Of a stretch of DNA of 14,274 bases, positions 1 through 7,225 are shown piece after piece. The stretch is from NCBI GenBank assembly GCA_029776555.1, contig JAKOSZ010000116.1:1-14274 (forward strand), in the 5' to 3' direction. Numbering within the stretch: position 1 is the first letter of the stretch; the number at the start of each line of letters is the position of its first letter. The position numbers and the translations under genes were made by a program. Source of the stretch: Bacillota bacterium (GTDB lineage Bacteria > Bacillota > Clostridia > Acetivibrionales > JAKOSZ01). The notes under the pieces were generated by a model. It ran no database searches and was not told where the DNA came from. It saw nothing but the letters and a program-made list of their open reading frames with translations.

Positions 1-3
1 CAT
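1..3 (-). CDS. Possible start codon of the next gene (partner histidine kinase?), cut by the window edge
   Basis: The first three bases read ATG on the minus strand. A GAGGG ribosome binding site lies at 8-12, four bases upstream, and the ATG lies 30 bp beyond the stop codon of the response regulator. WalR-type regulators are usually followed in the same operon by their sensor kinase WalK, so this may be that kinase's first codon. Nothing of the protein itself is visible, so the identity is inferred from context only. Confidence 0.35.
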
Positions 4-33
4 AATACCCTCACAGAAAAGCTTTGCGGTGTA

Positions 34-735
34 TCAGCCCGGGCTGTTAAAGTAGTAGCCTACTCCTCTTTTGGTTATTATATACTCAGGGTTACTGGGG
101 TCCTTCTCAATCTTTTCCCTGAGCCTCCTTATGGTTACGTCTACAGTCCTTACATCGCCGAAGAACTCGTAACCCCAGACCTTCTCAAGGAGGTTTTCCC
201 TTGTAAAAATCTGATCCTGCTGCGTTGCCAAAAACCTTAAAAGCTCAAACTCTTTCGGGGTCAGTTCAATGACCTGTCCGTCCCGCTTGACCTCGTACCT
301 CAATATGTCGATTTCAAGGCTGCCGAACTTTAGGAACCTTCCTGCCGTCCTGGCGTGGTTCTGGCTTTCGTAAGAGACCCTCCTTAAATGGGCTTCAATT
401 CGCGCCAAAAGCACCCTTGTGCTGAAAGGTTTTGTGATGTAGTCGTCGGCTCCCAGTTTTAAGCCGAGGACTTTGTCCACTTCCTCTTCCTTGGCCGTGA
501 GCATGAGTATGGGAACGGTAAGGGATTCGCGCAGTTTTCGACAAACTTCGAACCCGTCGATTTTTGGAAGCATAATGTCCAGCAGTATTAAATCGGGGTT
601 TTGTTCCAGGGCCATTGTTATTGCCTGTTCTCCGTCATAGGCTTCGATGGTTTGGTATCCTTCCTTGGCTAAATTGAACTTGATGATATCCACAATGTTT
701 TTCTCATCGTCGACAATGAGAATTTTTTTACCCAC
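34..735 (-). CDS. walR: OmpR/PhoB-family response regulator, WalR (YycF)-like
   Basis: A 233-aa two-component response regulator. The receiver domain (about residues 3-115) has the acidic pair D9/D10, phospho-acceptor D54 in the LLDIMLP motif, T81 and K103 in the TKPF motif. A winged-helix DNA-binding domain fills the C-terminal half; its WGYEFFGDVRTVDVTIRRLR stretch is typical of WalR, the cell-wall homeostasis regulator of low-GC Gram-positives. A GTG at 744 is also in frame, but it lies one base after the AAGGAG site. The GTG at 735 has that site 8 bases upstream, so I use it, giving MGKKILIVDDE. An extended -10 promoter lies about 100 bp upstream. The family call is firm. The WalR name is likely, but PhoP-type paralogues look similar. 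Confidence 0.9.
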   Translation of the reverse strand: MGKKILIVDDEKNIVDIIKFNLAKEGYQTIEAYDGEQAITMALEQNPDLILLDIMLPKIDGFEVCRKLRESLTVPILMLTAKEEEVDKVLGLKLGADDYITKPFSTRVLLARIEAHLRRVSYESQNHARTAGRFLKFGSLEIDILRYEVKRDGQVIELTPKEFELLRFLATQQDQIFTRENLLEKVWGYEFFGDVRTVDVTIRRLREKIEKDPSNPEYIITKRGVGYYFNSPG

Positions 736-840
736 AAAATACACTCCTTGACCAACTTATTGTGATGTCACCGCGTTCCGGCAGCAACAGGTGTTTTTAT
801 ATATTTAGCTGGCAGGACAAGAAAATAAAAACCTAAATAC

Positions 841-869
841 ATTATAGCATGTATTTTGCGAATATAAAT
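841..869 (-). promoter_or_regulatory. Extended -10 promoter for the response regulator
   Basis: Reading the minus strand, TATAAT (841-846) is preceded by TGC, giving the extended -10 motif TGnTATAAT. The -35 region (TTTATA or ATTTAT, about 863-869) is poor, which is tolerated by extended -10 promoters. The implied 5' untranslated region is about 100 nt. It diverges from the promoter at 999-1007. Confidence 0.6.
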
Positions 870-911
870 ATCAATTTTTTGCAATATTCACTATTAAAAC
901 CTGTTGGCGCA

Positions 912-955
912 GCCCTTTTCTTGATTAAAAAAGAAAGGGGCAAGGCGGGGCTTGC
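912..955. repeat. Two adjacent inverted repeats between divergent promoters
   Basis: GCCCTTTTCTT (912-922) pairs with AAGAAAGGGGC (931-941) across an 8-base loop, with one G-T pair. GCAAG (940-944) then pairs with CTTGC (951-955). The pair sits between the two outward-facing promoters at 841-869 and 999-1007, in an otherwise gene-free stretch (736-1058). There is no following T tract, so it is not a clear terminator. It may be an operator region or have no function. Confidence 0.4.
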
Positions 956-998
956 TCTCTTCGTGTTCTTTTCTGTAGTAAAACTTAGGAAAAGCCTG

Positions 999-1007
999 TG
1001 GTATAAT
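999..1007 (+). promoter_or_regulatory. Extended -10 promoter for the corrinoid adenosyltransferase gene
   Basis: TGGTATAAT is a perfect TGnTATAAT extended -10 element. No convincing -35 hexamer lies 16-18 bp upstream. Transcription would start near 1014, leaving a leader of about 45 nt, which is too short for a cobalamin riboswitch. The promoter lies inside the open frame upstream of the gene, which supports the ATG at 1059 as the start. Confidence 0.6.
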
Positions 1008-1058
1008 GGTTTGGAACAGGATGCGGCATATAAGCCGAGAACAGGGGAGCTGGGTCCA

Positions 1059-1586
1059 ATGAAGGGATTGATCCACCTTTATACCGGCAACGGGAAGGGA
1101 AAGACCACCGCCGCCGTAGGGCTGGGCATAAGGGCCTGGGGCAGCGGGATGAAAGTGCTCATGGTCCAGTTCTTAAAAGGGAGGAAAACCGGGGAGCTTG
1201 AGGCTCTGGGAAAACTGCGGCCCGGATTTGCGGTTTTAAGGGCGGACCATATAAAGAAGTTTACCTGGGAGATGGACCCGGAAGAGCTAAAAGAGTTAAA
1301 AAGAAGCGTCAACTGCCTTTTTGACCGGGCGGTGAAAGAGGTGACTGAAAACTCCTGGGATGTCCTCATACTGGATGAAATAACCTCCGTCCTCAATAAC
1401 GGGCTTATGGAGCTAAAAGATGTTATTGAGTTTCTAACAGGCAAGCCCCCGGGGCTTGAAGTGGTGCTCACCGGGAGGAACGCCCCTGACGGGCTTACCG
1501 ACCTTGCGGACTATGTCTCAGAAATAAAGGAGGTCAAACACCCTTTTAACAAAGGTATTCCGGCGAGGAAAGGCATCGAGTTCTGA
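1059..1586 (+). CDS. cobO: Cob(I)yrinic acid a,c-diamide adenosyltransferase (CobO/BtuR/CobA family)
   Basis: A 175-aa cytoplasmic enzyme that transfers the adenosyl group of ATP to cob(I)alamin or its precursors to form adenosylcobalamin. The N-terminal P-loop GNGKGKTT (residues 10-17) follows the typical IHLYTGNGKGKTTA start. Other family marks are VQFLKG, the Walker B-like LILDEI and the VVLTGRNAP stretch; length is normal. The frame is open for 70 codons upstream (to 849), but that part has no homologous look and contains the gene's own promoter. AGGGGAG (1043-1049) lies 9 bases before the ATG at 1059. The gene stands alone, away from any cobalamin cluster, which suggests a salvage role. 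It is convergent with the lipid kinase; only 25 bp separate the stop codons and no terminator is visible there. Confidence 0.92.
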   Translation: MKGLIHLYTGNGKGKTTAAVGLGIRAWGSGMKVLMVQFLKGRKTGELEALGKLRPGFAVLRADHIKKFTWEMDPEELKELKRSVNCLFDRAVKEVTENSWDVLILDEITSVLNNGLMELKDVIEFLTGKPPGLEVVLTGRNAPDGLTDLADYVSEIKEVKHPFNKGIPARKGIEF

Positions 1587-1611
1587 CGAATGATTATAAA
1601 AGTGAAGTTCT

Positions 1612-2499
1612 TCAAGCACCGGCGGGCACAACTATCCTTATCCCTCCGGCAATAATTTTAAATACCGCTTCCCGTACCGTGTACAACTCGCCGTCCACAT
1701 TTAAGGGCGTGTCCTCTTCGCATTTTATGCTTATCTCTCTTCCCCGGAGGAAGGAGACCTCCTTTAAAATGCCGTGGCGCCCTTTGATAAAAAGGGGGAA
1801 GAGCACCAGGATTTTAAGCCTTGACACCCCTTTTATCAGGCATATGTCCAGAAAGCCGTCGTCAAGGGCTGCGGAAGGCACCGGCATCATGCCTCCGCCG
1901 TAAAACCTGCCGTTGGCCACAGCCGCCAGGAGGGACTTTTGCATGATGCTTTGTCCGTCCACCGTTATTTGCATATTCCTGTTGTTAAGCTTTGCCACCG
2001 CAAGGAAAATCCCCAGGGTATAGCCTATACCCCCGCCAATCCCCGTCACCCTTTTCAGCTTCTTGGTGTTGTGGACCACATCCGCGTCAAAGCCCAGGGA
2101 GGATATGTTTAAAAAGTATCTTCCGTTTATCAGCCCCAGGTCATAAGTTTTTTCCACGCCTTCCACCGTTCTTCCGACAATGTCCGACCGGTTTTTGCCC
2201 GGAACTATGCTTTTTAAAAAGTCATTGCCGGACCCGGCAGGGATAACGGCGATGGAGCTGCCGCTTTCAGCCATGCCGTTCAGCACTTCGTTTAAGGTGC
2301 CGTCTCCTCCTACCGAATATATCCTGTATGTCCCCCGGCTTGCGTAGCTTCTGGCAATTTCCGTGGCGTGCCCCGGATACCGGGTTATCTCAATATGAAA
2401 ATCCTCTGCCTTTCCGGCGAAGACCCGCTTTATCTCGGGAATGAACTCCAGGGATTTGCCCTTCCCGGCCGCCGGGTTAACAATAAAAAGATGTTCCAT
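1612..2499 (-). CDS. Diacylglycerol/lipid kinase, DgkB/YegS/BmrU family
   Basis: A 295-aa soluble lipid kinase that phosphorylates diacylglycerol or a related lipid with ATP. The N-terminal NPAAGKGKS stretch (residues 8-16), the nucleotide-binding SVGGDGTLNEVLNG (D66 in GGDGT) and IPAGSGNDFLKSI (about 86-98) are the hallmark motifs. The C-terminal half is the usual beta-sandwich, with LGFDADVV, ANGRFYGGGMMPVP and NVDGE. Length matches the family. The ATG at 2499 has GGAGG (2505-2509) five bases upstream. In Gram-positives such enzymes recycle diacylglycerol from lipoteichoic acid synthesis; that role is inferred here. The gene diverges from the MFS gene and has its own promoter. Confidence 0.93.
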   Translation of the reverse strand: MEHLFIVNPAAGKGKSLEFIPEIKRVFAGKAEDFHIEITRYPGHATEIARSYASRGTYRIYSVGGDGTLNEVLNGMAESGSSIAVIPAGSGNDFLKSIVPGKNRSDIVGRTVEGVEKTYDLGLINGRYFLNISSLGFDADVVHNTKKLKRVTGIGGGIGYTLGIFLAVAKLNNRNMQITVDGQSIMQKSLLAAVANGRFYGGGMMPVPSAALDDGFLDICLIKGVSRLKILVLFPLFIKGRHGILKEVSFLRGREISIKCEEDTPLNVDGELYTVREAVFKIIAGGIRIVVPAGA

Positions 2500-2531
2500 A
2501 AACTCCTCCGGAATGGGGTTTCAATAATAAT

Positions 2532-2559
2532 ATTTTACATTTTTCGCCCTAATTTGCAA
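2532..2559 (-). promoter_or_regulatory. Sigma-A-type promoter for the lipid kinase gene
   Basis: On the minus strand, TTGCAA (2554-2559) and TAAAAT (2532-2537) are separated by 16 bp. Both are close to the vegetative consensus. The leader would be about 30 nt. Confidence 0.5.
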
Positions 2560-2620
2560 CGAAAATCCCTGAAAAACAGATTATTTTAAAACCTTGTCCG
2601 AAATAAAGGGTTTAAGTGTA

Positions 2621-2649
2621 TTGAAAAGGCAGGAGCAAACAATTACAAT
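2621..2649 (+). promoter_or_regulatory. Sigma-A-type promoter for the MFS transporter gene
   Basis: TTGAAA (2621-2626) and TACAAT (2644-2649) are separated by the ideal 17 bp. The start of transcription would be near 2656, about 40 bp before the ATG at 2695. Confidence 0.6.
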
Positions 2650-2694
2650 CATGAAGTGATATTTTTTTAGAACAGACAGTTGTGGAGAGGTTGC

Positions 2695-3945
2695 ATGAAC
2701 CAGAGCAGCATTACCAGAAGAAACTTTATCTTTATGACGGCGGAAGGGGCCCTCATATTCCTTGGCCTGACTTTCTTAGATTCCAATACGGTGGTCCCGG
2801 TGTTTGTATATACATATGCGGGGAGTCTCCAGCTTGTCGGCCTGGTTAACACCATAAGGGCCGTGGCTATGCTGCTGCCTGCGGTTCTCATAGGGCCATA
2901 TGTCCCGGCTATCAGGAATGTGCCCAGGTTTATTGCACTCCTGACGCTCACTTTCCGGCCCCTCTTTCTGCTGATGGTGCCGGTGGTCCTTGCCGGCGTC
3001 AATCCCCGGCTGGTGGTGTGGACCTTCTTTGGGATATTTGCCGCCTTTTTCATAAGCGAAGGTCTGATTGGGGTGCCCTGGTGGGAAGTTTTCAGCAGGA
3101 CGATACCTCCCGGCAGCCGCGGCAAACTTTTGGGACTCCAGCAGTTTTTAAGCGGCATAGGCAACATTGCCGGAGGCTTCCTAATAAAAGCCATTCTGGA
3201 AAGCGAGAGGCTCAGTGTTCCGGCCAAATACGCCATCATATTTGCCATCGCCGGAACCTTAACCACGGCGTCTGCCCTTGCCATGCTGATGGTGAGGGAT
3301 TTCCCCGGGGAGCGGTTTTCGGGGAGTGTGAATATTAAGGAGTACTTCGGGAGGATGCCCGGGTATTTTATAAAAAACAGGGAATATGTCAAACTGACGG
3401 CTGTCCAGATTGTGTCAGTTTTTACCGGGGTTATGGTGCCTTTTGTGACCCTTTTTAACAAGACGGTGTTTGACCTTCTTGACCGCCAGATCTCAACCCT
3501 TATATTCATCCAGATACTGGGGGCCCTTTTTGGGGGCATCCTCTGGGGCGGCGTAAGCAACCGCATGGGCAACAAGCATGTTATCTTAATATCTCAGGCC
3601 GCAGGTCTTTTATTGAACCTGCTGGGCTTTGCCGGGCTGTTTTTGGGAATCAGGCCGGCCGGGTATGCAATGGCTTTCCTGGGAGGCATTTACTCCGGCT
3701 CATGGCTGGGATTTATGAACTACATTCTGGACGTGACCGGGGAAAAGGAAAGGCATATATACCTGGTTATCAACAACATAACCAACTTCCCCTTTTCCTT
3801 TGTCTCTTACCTTGCGGGGGTTGCGGCAACGAAACTGGGCTTTGGCTGGGTGCTGGCGGCAGGCCTTTCTTCAGCCTGCCTGGGGGTAGGAATTTCCCTC
3901 TTTCTAAAATCGCCGAAAGAACTCTACGCCAGCGATTCACAATAA
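2695..3945 (+). CDS. Major facilitator superfamily (MFS) transporter, substrate unknown
   Basis: A 416-aa integral membrane protein with about 12 hydrophobic segments by eye (first at about residues 10-30, last about 370-395). They fall in two halves joined by a charged loop (about residues 200-220). The two-half plan and GxxxG-rich helices match MFS secondary carriers. Upstream in frame there is a TTG at 2680, but the GGAGAGG site (2684-2690) lies after it and 4 bases before the ATG at 2695, so the ATG is used. The WW pair after EGLIGVP (about residues 123-130) and the polar FLDSN in helix 1 may line the pore. It is monocistronic. No motif identifies the substrate; a sugar, drug or peptide fragment would all be possible. 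Confidence 0.85.
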   Translation: MNQSSITRRNFIFMTAEGALIFLGLTFLDSNTVVPVFVYTYAGSLQLVGLVNTIRAVAMLLPAVLIGPYVPAIRNVPRFIALLTLTFRPLFLLMVPVVLAGVNPRLVVWTFFGIFAAFFISEGLIGVPWWEVFSRTIPPGSRGKLLGLQQFLSGIGNIAGGFLIKAILESERLSVPAKYAIIFAIAGTLTTASALAMLMVRDFPGERFSGSVNIKEYFGRMPGYFIKNREYVKLTAVQIVSVFTGVMVPFVTLFNKTVFDLLDRQISTLIFIQILGALFGGILWGGVSNRMGNKHVILISQAAGLLLNLLGFAGLFLGIRPAGYAMAFLGGIYSGSWLGFMNYILDVTGEKERHIYLVINNITNFPFSFVSYLAGVAATKLGFGWVLAAGLSSACLGVGISLFLKSPKELYASDSQ

Positions 3946-3998
3946 GAGAGTTTACCGCAGGCATACGCCCATCAAAGCCGGGAATGATGCGGTTCCAT

Positions 3999-4081
3999 AA
4001 AAAAAGGGCTCACCCGCGGTATGAAGCCAATGGGGGTGTGTGGCTTGAATTGGCGGGTAAGCCCGGAATAAACCTTTTTTT
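3999..4081 (-). terminator. Long hairpin terminator for the 64-aa gene, possibly bidirectional
   Basis: The arms 4006-4017 and 4053-4064 pair in 11 of 12 positions. An inner helix, AAGCCA (4024-4029) with TGGCTT (4041-4046), extends the structure. On the minus strand the stem is followed directly by seven Ts (3999-4005), a textbook intrinsic terminator for the gene at 4165-4359. On the plus strand a run of Ts (4075-4081) lies 10 bases after the stem. The element might also stop transcription from the MFS gene, but less well. Confidence 0.75.
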
Positions 4082-4086
4082 GCCTC

Positions 4087-4111
4087 AGACAGAAGAACCG
4101 TCCCCATGTCG
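4087..4111 (-). repeat. Dispersed hairpin repeat, copy A
   Basis: Read on the minus strand: arm GACA, core TGGGGACGGTTCTTC, arm TGTCT. The core can fold further, GGGGA with TCTTC around a CGGT loop, using G-T pairs available only on this strand. It is one of four copies in the window (see 4129, 12254, 12284). It lies in what would be the 3' untranslated region of the 64-aa gene. Confidence 0.75.
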
Positions 4112-4128
4112 CCAGTCCCCATGCCGCC

Positions 4129-4153
4129 AGACAGGAGAACCGCCCCCATGTCT
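4129..4153 (-). repeat. Dispersed hairpin repeat, copy B
   Basis: Read on the minus strand: AGACA, core TGGGGGCGGTTCTCC, TGTCT, with perfect 5-bp arms. Relative to copy A the core differs at two positions that face each other's side of the inner stem and keep it paired. A fragment of a further copy (TCCCCATG, about 4116-4123) lies between A and B. The copy ends 12 bp after the stop codon of the 64-aa gene. Confidence 0.75.
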
Positions 4154-4164
4154 GCTCTGTGCCG

Positions 4165-4359
4165 CTATTTTTCCCACCAGCGGAGATCTTCCCACTTGAC
4201 GGTTTCCCTGACATCCTTCGCTTCAATTTCGGCCGGGGAAGCGTCAGTGTCGGAAGATGTTTTCTCCTTCTCGCGCTTTCTTGCGTTAGAAAGTAAAAGG
4301 TCGGATCTTAAATATGCCGGATGCTTTGATATCTCTTCCATTATTTCCCTGTATTTCAT
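4165..4359 (-). CDS. Small protein of unknown function, 64 aa
   Basis: I do not recognise this protein. The ATG at 4359 is preceded by a very strong GAGGAGGAG ribosome binding site four bases away. The gene ends in a clear intrinsic terminator, so it is probably real. The N-terminal third (MKYREIMEEISKHPAYLRSD) is predicted helical. The middle is basic, then rich in S, D, T and E, and the tail WEDLRWWEK is rich in tryptophan. It has no signal peptide, membrane segment or cysteine. The frame is open further upstream to 4599, but that part has no good start site and overlaps the kinase promoter region. It diverges from the histidine kinase gene, 239 bp apart. Confidence 0.7.
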   Translation of the reverse strand: MKYREIMEEISKHPAYLRSDLLLSNARKREKEKTSSDTDASPAEIEAKDVRETVKWEDLRWWEK

Positions 4360-4526
4360 GGCACTCCTCCTCAATAAACCATATACTTCACTATTAGAAT
4401 ATGATAGAAGTTTTAAAATGCCACTATTATGTAAACTACTATGCGTGGGTCTTTGGCCTGCCGGTAAAATTTTTTGACAAAATCTTAATATAATTTTGCA
4501 GAATAAAATACTATTGGCGACTAATG

Positions 4527-4535
4527 TGTTATAAT
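4527..4535 (+). promoter_or_regulatory. Extended -10 promoter for the kinase-GH130 operon
   Basis: TGTTATAAT is a perfect TGnTATAAT element. Transcription would start near 4542, giving a leader of about 57 nt. No good -35 hexamer lies at the right distance; a TTGACA at 4474-4479 is too far from it. The rest of the gap 4360-4526 is A+T-rich and holds nothing else I can identify. Confidence 0.55.
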
Positions 4536-4598
4536 TTAATCGAGGCTGAAAAAAATAGAAAATACCAAGGAGAAAATTGTCTTTTCGGAGGGGAGCCA

Positions 4599-6131
4599 AT
4601 GTTACTAGGGCTCGGATTTTCTGAATTAAAATACGCGCCCTGTCTCGTTGTCTTGGATGGAACGGTAATAGATGCCAACTACAGCTTTCTTGACTTTACG
4701 GGTTATTTGAAGGGTGAGGTCTTAAACAGGAATTTCCAAGAAGTGATCCAAAAGCTTCTTAAGATAAACTCAGACCTGGAAAAGCTCGAAGACGGGAAAA
4801 GCGAAAACCTATTCATGTTCACCAGGTCACTTGCCCCAAGGGACGTGGAAATATCGGCAAGGAAGCTATTTAAAGGCTGCAAGGCCTTCGTTTTCCATGA
4901 AAAGCCGGAATCGCGGCTGGAAGATAAGCTGTCTGTGATGGAGAGGCTGTACGGAGACAGTCCCATAGGGACGGCTGTTTTTAATGCCGCGGACCAGGCA
5001 ATGCTTAAGGCCAATGACAAATTTTTTGAATTTCTAAATGCGCCTTATAATCGCGCTGAAAACAGCATGGGGCTGTCCATGGGATTGATTATGGAGGGCT
5101 GGGACAAGAGGAGGATTGACCACACATGGAAAGCCTTAGTAAACACCAGCTGCGTCCAGCTGGAGAGGCAGGTTCTATTCCGGAAGAGTGACGGGGCTTC
5201 GAAATACGCGGACCTTATGCTTATCCCCATAACCGAGGAAAACAGCATAAAGCTTGTAATTTTAAATGTCCTTGGCAGTAAAGAGCACGCGGCCGGAAAC
5301 GGCGGGAATGGTGAAGGGAACAGGGATTCGGCAAGGAACATGGAATTGGAAGAGGCCTTAAGAGTAAGGGATGAGTTTTTGACAATAATATCCCATGAAT
5401 TCAGGACTCCCTTAACTGTTATAAGCTCGGTGATTCAAACCATGGAAAAGGTCCATGGGAGTGAACTCAGCGACGGATTAAAAAAATACCTGGAAAAAAT
5501 AAAGCAAAGCACCTACAGGCAGATAAAGCTGGTGAACAACCTGCTGGAGGCCAAGAAGATTGAAACGGGCCAGCTTGACGTCAACTGCGAGAATGCGGAT
5601 GTGGTCATGCTCACCAGGGAAATTGTGGACTCCATTGGGCCCTATGCCCGCAGAAAAGGGATAAACTTAGAGTTCAGCTCAAGCCGCGCCAGTAAGATTA
5701 TTGCGGTGGACGAGGAGAAGTACCGGCGCATCCTTTTAAACCTCTTGTCCAACGCGGTCAAGTTTGCCCCTCCCAAGACCATGGTATATGTGGCCCTCGA
5801 GTCAGGGGACAATGAGGTGGTGGTGGAAATAAAGGACCACGGCATCGGCATCCCTGAAGAGAAACGGGAGAGGATCTTTGAGCCCTTTTTCCAGGCTGAC
5901 GGCAGTTTGACAAGGGCGGTGGAAGGGGCAGGCATCGGGCTCTTTCTCACGAAGAAGCTTGCGGAAAGCATGGGCGGCAGGGTAGAGGTAAACAGCACCG
6001 AGGGCATTGGGAGTACCTTTAAGGTGGTATTGCCCGCCCGGATAATTGAGGATGAAAAGGAAGCGCTAAAAAGCTATAATTTAAGTGATATAAAACAGTC
6101 GGTGGCAATAGAGTTTTCAGATGTATTATGA
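4599..6131 (+). CDS. Soluble PAS-PAS sensor histidine kinase
   Basis: A 510-aa cytoplasmic sensor kinase with no membrane segment. Two PAS-like domains are visible, about residues 8-105 (LDGTVIDANYSFLDFTGY) and 115-228 (PIGTAVFNAADQAMLKANDKFFEF), followed by a Gly/Asn-rich linker (about 230-245). The HisKA domain carries the phospho-accepting H266 in ISHEFRTPL. The ATPase domain shows the N box (N385 in LLSNAVKFA), G1 box DHGIGIP (about 413-419), F box FEPFF and G2 box GAGIGLFL (about 443-450). The ATG at 4599 is preceded by GGAGGGGAG (4587-4595). The upstream ATG at 4524 overlaps the promoter and lacks a site. No response regulator gene is adjacent. GH130 follows after 15 bp, so the two are probably co-transcribed. 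The signal it senses is unknown. Confidence 0.92.
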   Translation: MLLGLGFSELKYAPCLVVLDGTVIDANYSFLDFTGYLKGEVLNRNFQEVIQKLLKINSDLEKLEDGKSENLFMFTRSLAPRDVEISARKLFKGCKAFVFHEKPESRLEDKLSVMERLYGDSPIGTAVFNAADQAMLKANDKFFEFLNAPYNRAENSMGLSMGLIMEGWDKRRIDHTWKALVNTSCVQLERQVLFRKSDGASKYADLMLIPITEENSIKLVILNVLGSKEHAAGNGGNGEGNRDSARNMELEEALRVRDEFLTIISHEFRTPLTVISSVIQTMEKVHGSELSDGLKKYLEKIKQSTYRQIKLVNNLLEAKKIETGQLDVNCENADVVMLTREIVDSIGPYARRKGINLEFSSSRASKIIAVDEEKYRRILLNLLSNAVKFAPPKTMVYVALESGDNEVVVEIKDHGIGIPEEKRERIFEPFFQADGSLTRAVEGAGIGLFLTKKLAESMGGRVEVNSTEGIGSTFKVVLPARIIEDEKEALKSYNLSDIKQSVAIEFSDVL

Positions 6132-6146
6132 CAGGGGAGAGAAGAA

Positions 6147-7160
6147 ATGAGGATTGAAAGGTGCAAGGAAAACCCCATAATAACGCCGGGAAAGTATGAA
6201 TGGCGCAAAATTACCGTATTTAACCCGGCGGTTATTTATGAAAAGGGGAAGTTCTACCTTTACGAGAGGACAGGGGGAAAACTGAGGCCGTTTAAGTGCT
6301 ACATAGGGCTTTTGACCAGTGACGACGGTATTCACTTTACCCATGTGGGGGATGAGCCGGTTATAACGCCGGATATGCTGGGATTTCCCTATGGCAGCGT
6401 CCAGGACCCCAGGATAGTGAAGATTGAGGGAAGGTTTTATTTAACCTACGCCCTTCGCCCCTGTGCCATGAGCTATTACCCTACCGGGCTCGGGGTGCCC
6501 GACAGGTCCATACCTGAGTACCCCGGAGGCTGGGGTAAGCCGGAGCACTACCTTACACGCTCGGGGATAATGGTGTCCGATGACCTGGTAAATTTTAGGC
6601 AGGTTGGCTACACAACGCCCCTTGACATTGACGACAGGGACAACTTGCTTTTCCCCGAGAAAATCGGCGGAAAATATGTGCTTTTAAGAAGGCCCGAGCA
6701 GTACATCGGGGAAGGGTACGGTACTCAGGTGCCCTCCATATGGATTGCCTGGTCGGAGGACCTGGTGAACTGGAGTGAGCCGAAGCTTGTGGCCGTGCCG
6801 AAGGCGGAATGGGAGTGCGTAAAGATAGGCGCCGCCGCGCCGCCGGTAAAAACCCCGGATGGCTGGCTCCTGCTTTATCATGGAGTGGACAGGCAGAACG
6901 TCTACAGGGTGGGGGCAATGCTCCTGGACCTGGAGAAGCCTGAAAAAGTGCTGGCAAGGCCCCAGGGCTTTATAATGGAGCCTGAGGAGTACTATGAGAA
7001 GTTTGGGCTCTTCATACCCAACGTGGTATTCCCCACGGCGGCGGTTGAAAAAGACGGCATCCTCCACATCTACTACGGCTGCTGCGACACAAGCATTTCC
7101 CTCGCTGCGGTTCCCACGGAGGAGCTCCTTGAGTTTGTAAAAAACAGCAGACAGGCATAA
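6147..7160 (+). CDS. GH130-family beta-mannoside phosphorylase or related glycosidase
   Basis: A 337-aa intracellular protein of the five-bladed propeller family GH130. Members mostly split beta-mannosides (mannobiose, mannosyl-glucose, manno-oligosaccharides) with phosphate to release mannose 1-phosphate. Family marks are ENPIITP at the start, VFNPA (residues 24-28), the SDDGIHF repeat, VQDPRI with the expected catalytic aspartate D87, LLRRPEQY, LLYHGV and IYYGCCD near the end. The arginine pair and the histidine in YHG suit a phosphate-binding phosphorylase rather than a hydrolase, but I cannot assign the subfamily. There is no signal peptide. GGGGAG lies 7 bases before the ATG. It follows the histidine kinase by 15 bp and ends in a strong terminator. 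Confidence 0.88.
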   Translation: MRIERCKENPIITPGKYEWRKITVFNPAVIYEKGKFYLYERTGGKLRPFKCYIGLLTSDDGIHFTHVGDEPVITPDMLGFPYGSVQDPRIVKIEGRFYLTYALRPCAMSYYPTGLGVPDRSIPEYPGGWGKPEHYLTRSGIMVSDDLVNFRQVGYTTPLDIDDRDNLLFPEKIGGKYVLLRRPEQYIGEGYGTQVPSIWIAWSEDLVNWSEPKLVAVPKAEWECVKIGAAAPPVKTPDGWLLLYHGVDRQNVYRVGAMLLDLEKPEKVLARPQGFIMEPEEYYEKFGLFIPNVVFPTAAVEKDGILHIYYGCCDTSISLAAVPTEELLEFVKNSRQA

Positions 7161-7162
7161 AG

Positions 7163-7219
7163 AAGCCGGGACAACCGGCAGCTAAATTCCAGCTGCCGGT
7201 TTACCCCGGCTTTATTTTT
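7163..7219 (+). terminator. Strong intrinsic terminator, probably shared by convergent genes
   Basis: The outer stem AAGCCGGG (7163-7170) pairs with CCCGGCTT (7205-7212). The inner stem ACCGGCAGCT (7174-7183) pairs perfectly with AGCTGCCGGT (7191-7200) around a 7-base loop. The plus strand continues TTTATTTTT. It lies 3 bp after the GH130 stop codon. In the other direction it sits just past the isomerase stop codon and could serve that gene too, though the T tract there is weaker. Confidence 0.92.
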
Positions 7220-7225
7220 CCGCTT

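Noticed and set aside
849..1058. A 70-codon in-frame extension upstream of the adenosyltransferase
   Set aside because: It has no ribosome binding site, resembles no domain and contains the extended -10 promoter of the gene; the ATG at 1059 has a good AGGGGAG site.
1008..1058. A cobalamin riboswitch for the adenosyltransferase
   Set aside because: The leader from the predicted promoter is only about 45 nt and lacks the B12-box words.
2667..3575. A 302-codon frame on the minus strand
   Set aside because: It lies wholly inside the MFS gene on the opposite strand, its composition (Arg-, Pro- and Ser-rich) is that of a shadow frame, and the MFS protein is clearly the real product.
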